Below, piece by piece: positions 24,586-33,564 of a DNA stretch of 47,231 nt. Position numbers and translations under genes: made by a program. This DNA comes from an uncultured Kangiellaceae bacterium (GTDB lineage Bacteria > Pseudomonadota > Gammaproteobacteria > Enterobacterales > Kangiellaceae). Position 1 is the stretch's first letter. Every line of letters starts with the position of its first letter. Below the pieces are notes generated by a model. That model was not told where the DNA came from, made no database searches, and saw nothing but the letters and a program-made list of their open reading frames with translations. The stretch spans positions 1 through 47,231 of the forward strand of contig CAJQOL010000115.1 of NCBI GenBank assembly GCA_905479925.1, read 5' to 3'.

Positions 24586-25644
24586 CTATTTGCCGCGTAA
24601 CGACTGCACAATTTGCGGAACACCAGCAACATGCCAATAGAAATCATCAACGTCATCACTAATACTTTGAGGAAACCCTACGCGTTTTAGACTATAAGGT
24701 TCTGCGAATCGCCTATTAACCCCACGAATGGTAGAAACGCCTGACGCTATCTTACTTTGTTTTAAACACTCGATATGGTGTTGATTAAAGTCTTCCCTGT
24801 GCCCACGAGGATAACTAAAGTGATCGATGGTTATAGATAAATTTTCCTCTAGCTGTTTGATCGATTCATCTATTTCAAACTTGGACAATTCCTCGTCGCA
24901 GTATCCTAACGGATAGTGATTGTAGCTATGAGCACCTATAGTAATGAGAGGGTCGGCAGCAAGCTCTCTAAGCTCATCCCAACTCATATGTTTATCTTGC
25001 TCTCCAGGTAGAGTTGATGCTCCGACTAGTTTCCCAATAACAGAATGAAACTCTTGTGGCTTATGATTGGCCTGTAGATATTGCATGAAACTAAAAGCTG
25101 CTCGGTAACGTTTCTCAGAGTTGGTTAAATCGTAACTCTGTTGATTGATCTCTACCAATACGTTGTCTTCCGCTACGGCGAAAAAATAGTTAATTATTGA
25201 CTGAAACCACAGGCTCTTGTTAGTTCCAATAACAGACGCATTGATATAAAAAGTTGCCGGTACATTGAGCCGTTTTAGAACGGGATAAAGATACCGGTAG
25301 TTATCCTGAAATCCATCATCAAAAGTCAAAACGGCACTCTCGGTTTCGACATGTCCACATGCAAGCTGTTCGACGGCTTGATCCATGGAAATAATCTTAA
25401 ATCGTTTTCTTAGTTGATGAATGGCTTGCTCGACCTCCGACTCCGAGGTATGGCCAGTAATGCTCCTCATATCATTTTTATCTAAAATAATTTCGTCAGA
25501 AAGCACACGGTGACCATAAAGAATAGTTATTCCGTTGCCGTGTTTTAAACGTTGCAGCCAGCGAAAAAATGATAACGGTCCGAAATAAAGCACTAATTTT
25601 TTAAATAAGGTTTTTAACATAAATCTACTCGTATCTCGAAACAT
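24586..25644 (-). CDS. Polysaccharide deacetylase (NodB fold)
   Basis: 352 aa. NodB motif 1 is T107-F-D-D110-G, with the catalytic base and a metal Asp; motif 2 is H239-S-Y-N-H243 for the metal; 'FSYPRGH' further on provides the motif 3 arginine region. The N-terminus is weakly hydrophobic (about 15-30) and may anchor it. An ATG nine codons downstream (25620) is an alternative start; neither has a strong ribosome-binding site. Family enzymes remove N- or O-acetyl groups from polysaccharides, peptidoglycan or lipid-linked sugars. It lies between a deacetylase-like gene and the flippase, so it probably acts on the repeat unit made here. Confidence 0.87.
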   Translation of the reverse strand: MFRDTSRFMLKTLFKKLVLYFGPLSFFRWLQRLKHGNGITILYGHRVLSDEIILDKNDMRSITGHTSESEVEQAIHQLRKRFKIISMDQAVEQLACGHVETESAVLTFDDGFQDNYRYLYPVLKRLNVPATFYINASVIGTNKSLWFQSIINYFFAVAEDNVLVEINQQSYDLTNSEKRYRAAFSFMQYLQANHKPQEFHSVIGKLVGASTLPGEQDKHMSWDELRELAADPLITIGAHSYNHYPLGYCDEELSKFEIDESIKQLEENLSITIDHFSYPRGHREDFNQHHIECLKQSKIASGVSTIRGVNRRFAEPYSLKRVGFPQSISDDVDDFYWHVAGVPQIVQSLRGK

Positions 25645-25668
25645 TGGCTTAATAGGCTAATCATAGAT

Positions 25669-26802
25669 CTACCTATTTAGAGGATGAGGAATCTTATAAT
25701 CACGGAACTCATTAGGATTACCAGAGTTACCCTCCTCGGCAGCCTTTACAATGTTATAAGCTTCTCGTGCAGATACGTAATGGAGTCGATAGCGCTTTCC
25801 ATCATTGTATTTACTCTCCAAATAATCAAACATTCGGTCGGTAGTATCACTTACGACAGATTTATGGTCTTGCGCTCCGTGACAGAAAATTTTGACAAAC
25901 TGCCAATTAGGTTGACCTTTCACATGAATTTTTTGTCGCACCCATGAATCTATTCTCTTAGGGTCATCGTGGGTAGGGAAACGACTAATATCACCGTCCT
26001 CAATTGTTGGGTGCCACTTATGTCTCCAGTCTTTCCAGTTGATAGTTAACGGACCTTGGAATATCATAAATTCGTCTTCAGCTTGGACGACATTTACCGC
26101 TGACTCTCTACCCTTAAAATGTGCTGCCTTTTGATCGTTATTACTAGAATAATAGATGTTGTTGATCATTGGCGGTTGAGCTTCGTTAAACAACGCGGGA
26201 AACGTATAGTCGCCATAACAGCCTGCAGCCATCAACAACTCTATTTCGTTATCCACTCCACAATAATTTTCTCCTCGAGAGTTTGCTAAAGACCAGTCTC
26301 CGTGTATGAATGAGAAGCAAGCTTTTTGCCCTGTCTTATAAGGCTTCATGTAACCGTATTTATGGAAGATGTCCATCGCAGCGTTTAATTTAGTAACAAA
26401 GGATTCTGGGGTATCATGACTATGGTGCCAATGCAGTTCGAACTCCCCTACTCCTTCGGTAACTAAGTGCTGTAGTCGCTCTAGTTCATGTTCATGCATT
26501 AAATCCATTGCATAAAACATGGTGTGTTTAGGGTGATGGCCGTCGCTATCTGTGTGCTTTTTAGCAATTTCTGGATAGCGGACTTCCCATGCTTCGAGAC
26601 GGTCTGCATGTCCATTTAATTCAAAGTGATCGACAAATAACAACATAATGTCGACAGGCTGATGGTTAGCTTCAACCTCTTTAAATAAACCAGACCAATA
26701 GGAAGCTAGCCAAACGTCAATACGTTTCTTCTTAACGTAAAGCGTAAGTATGGCGCAGAAACCAACACCACCAATCAATAAAATTAGAAACAAATAGAAC
26801 AT
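25669..26802 (-). CDS. Hypothetical membrane-anchored, His-rich deacetylase-like protein
   Basis: 377 aa. One N-terminal membrane segment (about 2-22), then a soluble domain with repeated H/D clusters: 'MLLFVDHFELN', 'FELHWHHSHDTPESF', 'FSFIHGDWSLAN' and 'FCHGAQDHKS'. This arrangement recalls the metal-binding geometry of glycoside hydrolase/deacetylase (NodB-like) barrels, but the canonical TFDDG motif is absent, so the link is weak. GGAATAAC precedes the ATG. It sits between the polymerase-like gene and a true deacetylase in the EPS operon, 24 bases before the latter. I would expect a periplasmic, metal-dependent hydrolase acting on the polymer, but the family is not named. Confidence 0.7.
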   Translation of the reverse strand: MFYLFLILLIGGVGFCAILTLYVKKKRIDVWLASYWSGLFKEVEANHQPVDIMLLFVDHFELNGHADRLEAWEVRYPEIAKKHTDSDGHHPKHTMFYAMDLMHEHELERLQHLVTEGVGEFELHWHHSHDTPESFVTKLNAAMDIFHKYGYMKPYKTGQKACFSFIHGDWSLANSRGENYCGVDNEIELLMAAGCYGDYTFPALFNEAQPPMINNIYYSSNNDQKAAHFKGRESAVNVVQAEDEFMIFQGPLTINWKDWRHKWHPTIEDGDISRFPTHDDPKRIDSWVRQKIHVKGQPNWQFVKIFCHGAQDHKSVVSDTTDRMFDYLESKYNDGKRYRLHYVSAREAYNIVKAAEEGNSGNPNEFRDYKIPHPLNR

Positions 26803-26909
26803 GTTATTCCAACAAAAAATTGTAAAATCAAATCACGCCATTAAAAACTAGCTATTAATGAGGCGCAACAAATAATTAGACCAAGCAATAGAAGGTATTT
26901 GGGCCTACT

Positions 26910-28265
26910 CTAACCTGACTGAACCGCAATTTGTTTAGGCCGTAAACTCCTAACCGCACAACAAAGACCAATATAAAAATAAGTCCACACCGCGTAACCT
27001 TGGTTACCTAGAAAAATGTAGGTTAACCAAGCCGCCATTACCACTAAAACAGCGATCACAATTGTTTTAGTCTGTGGATCGACTGGCTCCGTGGAACTTT
27101 CGATGACCTGTTCCGAATTAGTCTTTGATAGCTGTGTCCCCCAAACGGGATGAACTTCAGCCGTTTGTACACTTAAACTATTCGGTGGGTCGCTATCTGA
27201 TTTAGTCTCAGGTTCAATAAAAAATGGTTTAAATTCTTCAAAACAAAGCCTTAAGCACCATAGAAAAAGAAATATACCAATGGGACCCAGCTCTGCCATA
27301 ATCTGAACATAAGAATTGTGTGGCATCAATCCATGATATTTGTTCCACTGGCCTTTACCGACGCCAGTTAGCGGGTACCAAGACACCATTTGAAATCCTT
27401 GGTCCCATGCTCTAGTCCGCCCTTGAAATGACTTGTCAGAACCAGCGTCCAAAACCGTTTGTAAACGATCTTGTATTGGCCCCGGTGCGAATGATAATCC
27501 GAATAGCACAATAATTGCCATCCCCCCTCCGGTAATCCCCTTTTTAATGACATTACCACTGCCTCGAAGTGTTATGGTCCCAACTACCATTAAACCGAGT
27601 AGTACCATAACCGTTCGCGAACCTGTTTTACCCACTACGAAAACTAGAACGACCATAAAACATATAGCGCCTAGCTTAATAAGGATATTGCTTTTCATAA
27701 GAAGCGCTGCAAATAGAAACGGCAGTGTTGTGATCATTAATTGACCAAACTCGTTTGCATTTTGGTAATAGCCTAAACCTTGCCAGCGCCCATTTCGAGG
27801 ATCAATAAATTGAGACGTCTCAGGATTACGGGCGACGTCCACAATCGCCTCATACCCCATAAAAACGATACAACAGGACATGACACCAAACAATATTGCA
27901 AATTGCTGTCTCGTTTGCATAATTCGAGAAGCAAAAAAATAAAATGCGAGAGAGCTAACAAACTCCCATGTTTGTACAATGAGGTCACCTGGATTAAGGA
28001 GAATGAGGCCAAAAACAGACATTCCGAGCATGCCAAGCAATAACTGATCTTGTTTCCAAACATGCTTCGCCAGTTTATCTTTATTGACTATGCACCCAAT
28101 AATCATACCTAAAAATAGCAGACTAAAAGGTTTGATAGATGCAATCGCTGGAAATCGATCTTGGAAACGAATTAGGACACTGACTATTAACCCAACAAGC
28201 CCCCAAAATGGATTAACAATACTCGCTATAAAACTACTAAAATAGAATAGGTAAGCAAAAGCCAT
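26910..28265 (-). CDS. O-antigen ligase/Wzy-like polymerase
   Basis: 451 aa, about 11-12 membrane segments. The large periplasmic loop contains 'GRTRAWDQGFQMVSWYPLTG' and then 'MPHNSYVQIMAELGPIG', the hallmark of O-antigen ligase (PF04932) proteins, with a conserved R-x3-W and HNSY. A hydrophilic, Pro/Ser/Glu-rich stretch (about 355-400) precedes the last two helices. Family members either polymerise repeat units (Wzy) or ligate glycans to lipid A or protein; with Wzx, Wzz and Wza encoded alongside, polymerase is the more likely role. The start overlaps the stop of the upstream GT4 gene by one base (TAATG). Confidence 0.86.
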   Translation of the reverse strand: MAFAYLFYFSSFIASIVNPFWGLVGLIVSVLIRFQDRFPAIASIKPFSLLFLGMIIGCIVNKDKLAKHVWKQDQLLLGMLGMSVFGLILLNPGDLIVQTWEFVSSLAFYFFASRIMQTRQQFAILFGVMSCCIVFMGYEAIVDVARNPETSQFIDPRNGRWQGLGYYQNANEFGQLMITTLPFLFAALLMKSNILIKLGAICFMVVLVFVVGKTGSRTVMVLLGLMVVGTITLRGSGNVIKKGITGGGMAIIVLFGLSFAPGPIQDRLQTVLDAGSDKSFQGRTRAWDQGFQMVSWYPLTGVGKGQWNKYHGLMPHNSYVQIMAELGPIGIFLFLWCLRLCFEEFKPFFIEPETKSDSDPPNSLSVQTAEVHPVWGTQLSKTNSEQVIESSTEPVDPQTKTIVIAVLVVMAAWLTYIFLGNQGYAVWTYFYIGLCCAVRSLRPKQIAVQSG

Positions 28266-29392
28266 TAACTAACCCCTTTGTCGCCAGCTAACAAATCGAT
28301 ATAAACATTTTGGTAGTTTTCAACCATGATAGGTAGCGAATAATTATCGACGACATGAGTTCTTGCTTGGAGCGATACTTTCTTTAGATAACCGGAATCG
28401 CTAGCGAACTGTTTAAAAAGCTGAGCCATTTTATCAGTATCATCAACCTCAAAAAGGTGCCCAGTTTTTCCTTCTACGACTATTTCTGGACTTCCACCAA
28501 CATTTGACACAACTGCGGGTAATCCCGTCGACATTGCCTCCAAAATAGTATTTGAAAGACCTTCTCTAAAAGAGGGTAAAACGAAAACATCATAGGCATT
28601 CATTAATTCTGGAATATCATCGCGCCGGCCAAGCAATTCGACGGAATCAACGACTCCTAATTGTTTAATCAAAGACTCTAACTCGCCCCTCATTGGCCCA
28701 TCACCGGTCAGTAACAATTTTGAGTTGGGCTGTTGTTTAACAAACAGCGCAAACGCTTTTATTAGGCTTGGATAATTCTTTACTTCGACTAACCGACCGA
28801 CGGAACCAATAACAAACTGTCCATCGGTTAAGCCTAATAGTTCCCTGTACTTTTCCCTAGAATCCTCGCTCGGTTTAAATTTGTCTATATCTACACCGTT
28901 TAGAATAGCTAAAAATCTTGATTCACTGACTCCAAAGCGGTTCGATATCTCTTTCACCAGGGCACCCGAAACAGATAGGTTTATAGTCATTCGATTGAAC
29001 AGAAAACGCTGCATGATTCGCTGACGCCAAGAGCTATAGTACAATGTGCCGTGTTCACCATTCATAATAATTGGTTTTGACTCAAGCAGTCCGGTCAAGT
29101 AACCAGCAAGCATCGTTGCCCATCCGTGAGTATGTATAATGTGGTACTCATTTTTCTGCTGAGCTTCTCGTATAACTGATATTGCATTCTTCAGCCCGCT
29201 ACAACGTGAAGCATCGAAAAAGACTTCTGTATTTGGATTGTCGATTCGATCACCGAGCTCCCCCTGCTCTCTCAAGCAAATAACATCAATCTTAAATTTA
29301 TTTGGGTCACTGCGGTTAATGATATTCACAATACCATTTTCTAGGCCGCCAGTTCCTAACGATAAAACTACATGTAATACACGAATCGTCAT
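28265..29392 (-). CDS. Glycosyltransferase family 4 (PEP-CTERM/EpsH1-associated type)
   Basis: 375 aa from the ATG at 29392, chosen because GGAAG lies six bases upstream and the protein then begins 'MTIRVLHVVLSLGTGGLENG', the usual GT4 start; a 22-residue upstream extension is unlikely. The sequence resembles the TIGR03088 group of sugar transferases found with EpsH/exosortase loci. The E-x7-E motif reads 'REGLSNTILEAMSTGLPAVV', and 'IHTHGWATMLAGYL' is the acceptor-domain signature. It starts two bases after the GT2 gene and overlaps the polymerase gene by one base. Adds one sugar to the lipid-linked unit on the cytoplasmic face. Confidence 0.88.
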   Translation of the reverse strand: MTIRVLHVVLSLGTGGLENGIVNIINRSDPNKFKIDVICLREQGELGDRIDNPNTEVFFDASRCSGLKNAISVIREAQQKNEYHIIHTHGWATMLAGYLTGLLESKPIIMNGEHGTLYYSSWRQRIMQRFLFNRMTINLSVSGALVKEISNRFGVSESRFLAILNGVDIDKFKPSEDSREKYRELLGLTDGQFVIGSVGRLVEVKNYPSLIKAFALFVKQQPNSKLLLTGDGPMRGELESLIKQLGVVDSVELLGRRDDIPELMNAYDVFVLPSFREGLSNTILEAMSTGLPAVVSNVGGSPEIVVEGKTGHLFEVDDTDKMAQLFKQFASDSGYLKKVSLQARTHVVDNYSLPIMVENYQNVYIDLLAGDKGVS

Positions 29393-29394
29393 AG

Positions 29395-30534
29395 TCACTT
29401 CCATATGCTTAAATGTTGACGTGTAACAAATGACCAAAAGCCTAACAAGGTAAACCACATTAATGTCATAAAGGAGCTAGCAATTTTAACTAATGGCAAC
29501 TTAAGAATGGTCTTACTATAAAGCGACAATATAACCAGACCGTATGCGATAATTTGACTAACAAAAGTTATCAAATAGAAAAGTTCTTCAACTAAAAATG
29601 CATTGCTAATTAACAGAAACAGTAATAAGAAAGGGGCTATTAGTCGCAAAATTTTGTGCGAAATAAACTGAACAAAAATAGCGTTTTTAAAAGGGTTAAG
29701 TAGGCTAGGACGCAATTCTAACAATTGCCAATTTCCGGCTAAGGTACGCGTTTTCCGTATCTTCTCCCTTTTTGGGTCTTCAGAAGGAATATCGTAAGCG
29801 TGCGCGTTGGAATCAAACAAAACTGTTTTCTTTTCTAGCACCATATTCATCGGGATCAATACATCGTCTAACAGTGTTTCATCTGGTATTGGACGGTAAG
29901 CGGAACGACGCATAGCGTATACCGCACCGGTTACCCCTGGCACCGAGGCTATTTTAGATTCAGCGGCACGTATCATTTTCTCATACCGCCAGTAAGCATC
30001 CATTCCTTGAGAAAACTCATTGGTATCAGGGTCCATTAAAATCAACTCACCGCTTACTGCACCAACAACCGGGTTCTTAAAATGTGAGACCAAATGACGC
30101 AAAGAGCTAGTTTCATGTTTTTGTCGAGCATCCGTCATAAATAATATTTCTGCTTTTGATAAAGCAATAGCTTGGTTTAAACAAGCGGATTTACTCGATT
30201 TAAAGTGATTGTCTATGCAATTAATCGTGTTAGATTTTAGGCTCTTGATTACCGAAACAGTATTATCTTCCGAGTTATCCGAAACAAACAAAATGCTAAC
30301 TTTGTCCTGCGGATAATCCAAAGCCAGTAAGCTCTCAATCTTTTCTTTTATGATAGATTCAACATTGCGGACGACTACAATAATTTCGACGGTAGGAAGA
30401 TCAGCATCCTCCATTACCTGATTATTTATACTCTTTTTATTTACCGTCAACTTTGCGAGAACCAGCAGCATTAGCGGGTATCCGACAAAGATGTAAAATA
30501 AAACGATGATCGAAAACCAATACAAGATAATCAT
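29395..30534 (-). CDS. Membrane glycosyltransferase family 2
   Basis: 379 aa. One N-terminal helix (about 2-24), a GT-A domain starting 'PTVEIIVVVRNVE', a candidate DxD-equivalent region 'ILFMTDARQKHE', a later 'LLDDVLIPMNM' with the ED/DD base-type motif, and three C-terminal helices (about 295-375). The layout matches processive or membrane-bound GT2 enzymes such as cellulose- or hyaluronan-synthase relatives and EPS-locus GT2 proteins. It overlaps the deacetylase gene by four bases (ATGA). Probably transfers a sugar on the cytoplasmic face during repeat-unit assembly; a synthase role is less likely given Wzx and the Wzy-like protein. Confidence 0.86.
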   Translation of the reverse strand: MIILYWFSIIVLFYIFVGYPLMLLVLAKLTVNKKSINNQVMEDADLPTVEIIVVVRNVESIIKEKIESLLALDYPQDKVSILFVSDNSEDNTVSVIKSLKSNTINCIDNHFKSSKSACLNQAIALSKAEILFMTDARQKHETSSLRHLVSHFKNPVVGAVSGELILMDPDTNEFSQGMDAYWRYEKMIRAAESKIASVPGVTGAVYAMRRSAYRPIPDETLLDDVLIPMNMVLEKKTVLFDSNAHAYDIPSEDPKREKIRKTRTLAGNWQLLELRPSLLNPFKNAIFVQFISHKILRLIAPFLLLFLLISNAFLVEELFYLITFVSQIIAYGLVILSLYSKTILKLPLVKIASSFMTLMWFTLLGFWSFVTRQHLSIWK

Positions 30535-31295
30535 GACATTTGCGTTCCGTCATCGCCTAACAAACGAGCACGCATTTTTTCATACCTATGATTACCAAGA
30601 ACCAATTTAGCGATTCTAAAGACATTAAACCTAATCACTTCCTTAAGAGTTTCTTGGCTCATTGATTTTTTCCAAGCCTTAACTCTAGCGGTTGTGGTTG
30701 TTTTTATAATCGCAAATCGAGGGACCTCGAATAACGCGCTGCAGGAAACCAGTCCAGGTCGTGAAGTTGCTATACACTCATAACCAATATGTTTAGCAGC
30801 TTTTACGACGCGCTTATCGATACGCCCACCAGGGGGCGCAAAAACTGTTACACGGTTGCCAAGCCTCTGCTCAATCATTTGTTTACTTGTTTGTAACTCT
30901 GATTCAATTTGTTCGTCGGTCATGTCTGAAAAATAAGAATGTGTGTGACCGTGGGACTGAATACTCATTCCGGCCTTATGCATTTCTTCGAGCTGCTGCC
31001 AACTCATATAACAACCGGTACCGACGGTTGAAGAATTAACATAAAACTCTGCAGCTAAACCATGTTTTTTCAAAATCGGAAAAGCGACTAAATAGTTGGA
31101 GATATGTCCGTCATCAAAGGTGATGCAATGAGTCGATATTTTGGAGTCGTTATCTACCTGATGTGCGAGAGGAATACTTTCAGCAATTGCTTCTATTTGT
31201 TTTTCAAACTGTTTGGCCGTTACGGCATAATGAGGATCAGCCCCGCCAATTTGTTTCGTGTCGCCGACGGCGTGGTACATATAGATAGAAGTCAT
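30531..31295 (-). CDS. Polysaccharide deacetylase (NodB fold)
   Basis: 254 aa. Motif 1 is T59-F-D-D62-G, motif 2 H115-G-H-T-H119 with flanking S, and 'VFAPPGGRIDKRVVKAAKHI' matches motif 3 with its arginine. There is no signal peptide, so it should be cytoplasmic, unlike most peptidoglycan deacetylases. Length and the position after the outer-membrane barrel gene resemble the deacetylase of exosortase-type EPS loci. AGAAGAG precedes the ATG. Its stop overlaps the next gene (GT2), so the two are coupled, which suggests deacetylation of a lipid-linked sugar before the next glycosyl transfer. Confidence 0.86.
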   Translation of the reverse strand: MTSIYMYHAVGDTKQIGGADPHYAVTAKQFEKQIEAIAESIPLAHQVDNDSKISTHCITFDDGHISNYLVAFPILKKHGLAAEFYVNSSTVGTGCYMSWQQLEEMHKAGMSIQSHGHTHSYFSDMTDEQIESELQTSKQMIEQRLGNRVTVFAPPGGRIDKRVVKAAKHIGYECIATSRPGLVSCSALFEVPRFAIIKTTTTARVKAWKKSMSQETLKEVIRFNVFRIAKLVLGNHRYEKMRARLLGDDGTQMS

Positions 31296-31396
31296 TAGCT
31301 CTTCTGCACTCTTAATAATTCAATTAATCTTTAGTAAAGATTATTGCGCCAGTAAATTCCTCTAACAACATTTTAAGCATGAAGAATAAATTAATG

Positions 31397-32734
31397 CTAT
31401 TGGCGACTAGAAGGCGTATAACTAATACCGATACTAGCAGACTCAGAATCACCACTCACAAAATCCGTCGTGGTACTAGTACTGCTTACATTTCTTTTCA
31501 ACAACTGAAAATAGACGGAAAATGTTGGTCGAATAAAGTAATTAAATCGAGCAGAATATACCTCAACATCATTGGCTACACTTTCATCAGTTAAGTTATT
31601 AAATTCATTAGTCGTCGTTTGAATATTTAGTACTAAATTGGTTTGAGGAGCAGCTTCAAAAATTTGGCTAAGGGAATACGTACCGGTAAAACTAGCGCCA
31701 CTTCTTTTCTCGCTATTGGCTCGGTCGATTCCTTCATAGTCGGCACTAAAAATCTGAAATATACCGTTCAAAGCATCACCACTGAATGTGTAATTGACAT
31801 TAAATGTCTTTATTTTCTGGGCACTGCCAAAATTTCCTATCTGATCATCGACGACAACATTCTGATCAATGAAACTCTCACTTACGACGAAATTAACACT
31901 ATTTCGATAGCTTGCACCGAAGCTATGGTTGCTGTTTATTTGCCGACTATATAGTACGTTATAAAGTTCAGTATCAAAGTTTTGTTCGTCATTAGTAACC
32001 TTAGTTTGGCCCACTTCAAGTTGTACTTGGTTCAACCGGCCTGCGCCAATCCACCGCATGAAGAAATTGTCCTGTTTAAAGTTAACCCCTAGGTTCTCTT
32101 CCTCAAACTCTGTTTCTATGGTGTCAAACACCAATGATAATGTCTGAGAAGTATTAATTGTTTTTTCGTACCTTATTTCTTTAGAAATGTTTATAAAATC
32201 TAAAGATTCTTGACCTAGTACATTGGTATCGAGCCCTTCTCGGGTAGACTGGAGATATGTAATTTCGGTATTGATTGTATCCAAGGGCGTAAATTGATAA
32301 AAATAGCTTGGTCGAGCGGTAAGGACATTTACATTAACCAAATTATTGACTTCTTGTAACGCAAACCGGTCGCGAGGAGCTTGAGAATAATCGTCTCTTA
32401 CCAAGAACTCAAAATTGGAAGATGGAGACTTATATTCGATACTAGCAGACACTTGATTTCTGTCTTGGGTATCTAAAGAGTCAACCGAGAAATACTCCTG
32501 AGAAACGGCTCCAGAAAAATCAACCGCCCAAACATTTTGATTTTCATTTGCAAAATTAAAGGTGCCACCAGTATTCAAAGAGGTTCCGGAAACTTGCTCG
32601 TTGCTTTGAGCTAAGTTATCACTATATCTAAGTGTCGAATATAAGGAGTAATCGAACTCTATAGCAAAAGTACTGCCGCTATGAGAGGTAATAGACGCGA
32701 AAGCGAAGCCCGCAATAATTCTTATTATTTTCAT
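31397..32734 (-). CDS. Outer-membrane beta-barrel protein of the EPS locus
   Basis: 445 aa. A signal peptide (about 1-24, ending STFA) and then repeated amphipathic strands with alternating polar and aromatic residues, ending in a strand 'SESASIGISYTPSSRQ'. The overall layout ('YSLYSTLRYSDNLAQSNEQ' after the signal) matches the TIGR03016-type proteins associated with PEP-CTERM/exosortase EPS loci. They are thought to be outer-membrane barrels, possibly porins for polymer exit or assembly partners of Wza. It starts one base after the kinase-like gene and is followed by 101 bases without a gene. Export role is inferred from context. Confidence 0.78.
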   Translation of the reverse strand: MKIIRIIAGFAFASITSHSGSTFAIEFDYSLYSTLRYSDNLAQSNEQVSGTSLNTGGTFNFANENQNVWAVDFSGAVSQEYFSVDSLDTQDRNQVSASIEYKSPSSNFEFLVRDDYSQAPRDRFALQEVNNLVNVNVLTARPSYFYQFTPLDTINTEITYLQSTREGLDTNVLGQESLDFINISKEIRYEKTINTSQTLSLVFDTIETEFEEENLGVNFKQDNFFMRWIGAGRLNQVQLEVGQTKVTNDEQNFDTELYNVLYSRQINSNHSFGASYRNSVNFVVSESFIDQNVVVDDQIGNFGSAQKIKTFNVNYTFSGDALNGIFQIFSADYEGIDRANSEKRSGASFTGTYSLSQIFEAAPQTNLVLNIQTTTNEFNNLTDESVANDVEVYSARFNYFIRPTFSVYFQLLKRNVSSTSTTTDFVSGDSESASIGISYTPSSRQ

Positions 32735-32735
32735 T

Positions 32736-33560
32736 TTAAAACTCTTCTAATACGATGCCAGACAATTTCTCTGGACCGATAGAGAGAACAGCCTGTCTAA
32801 TATCTTCTTCGGTCGATAAGCCGTAAGGAACGGCCAAAATCACCTTATGACTAATATCTAAAAGAATTCTTGTGTCCGCAGAACTTGCGATTGAAGGAGC
32901 ATTAACAAAAATATAACGCTCTGGATAACGAGCAACAATGCTCGCCATGGTTTTCTTCATGCGCTGTCCGCTGAAATGTTCAGCTGAACTTTCTGCGTTT
33001 AAGCCAATTGGTATGTATCGTAATCGATTAATTGGTGTTTCATAAATTACTTGGTCGATCGGCATTTCATCAGACTCAATAAAATCAACCAACCCAAAAC
33101 TTGGCTCGACGTTAAAAAGTTCATTACTCTTGTCACTATTTACATCAGCATTGATAACTACTGACGTTTTGCCTTCATCGAGTGCAAACGTTGCGGCCAA
33201 ATTTGCTGTCATCTTACTGGTGTCAAATGAGGGGTCTATTGACGTTATTAATGTTACAAAGTTTTTCGAGTGAGAAGATGCTAAAAGGTTCGTCCGTAAG
33301 TTTCGGTATTCATTCATTAACTTGCGATCAGACGCTTCTTTCGAGATTAATCCTCGTTCGCTAAGTTCTTCCTTAGAGTAGAGTTTTGACTGTTTCATAC
33401 GAGCGATATTTTGTTTTACAGTAGAACCCCCGCTGACTTGTGACGATGTAACCGGCTCAGTTATAGGTTTATTAGCGTGTTGCTTTAAACCCTTCTCTTC
33501 CGTTGCGTCTTCACCTTTTTCTTTTTGGTTCTTCAAGAACGCTGATTCTATAATGCTCAT
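32736..33560 (-). CDS. CpsD/BY-kinase-like protein with degenerate nucleotide-binding motifs
   Basis: 274 aa. A hydrophilic N-terminus (about 1-75) and 'LMNEYRNLRTNLL' lead into a P-loop-type domain like the tyrosine autokinases that partner Wzz proteins (TIGR03018-like). All three key motifs are altered: Walker A is 'SIDPSFDTSKMTANLA' (107-122), where the GxGK(S/T) core has no glycine and the lysine position appears to be Thr114; Walker A' is 'VINAD' (135-139) in place of (I/L)DAD; Walker B is 'IFVNAP' (217-222), Asn replacing Asp. There is no C-terminal tyrosine cluster. The fold is kept, so a structural regulator of Wzz is more likely than a kinase. Gene order (Wza, Wzz, this) is the normal one. 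Confidence 0.82.
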   Translation of the reverse strand: MSIIESAFLKNQKEKGEDATEEKGLKQHANKPITEPVTSSQVSGGSTVKQNIARMKQSKLYSKEELSERGLISKEASDRKLMNEYRNLRTNLLASSHSKNFVTLITSIDPSFDTSKMTANLAATFALDEGKTSVVINADVNSDKSNELFNVEPSFGLVDFIESDEMPIDQVIYETPINRLRYIPIGLNAESSAEHFSGQRMKKTMASIVARYPERYIFVNAPSIASSADTRILLDISHKVILAVPYGLSTEEDIRQAVLSIGPEKLSGIVLEEF

Positions 33561-33564
33561 AGTC

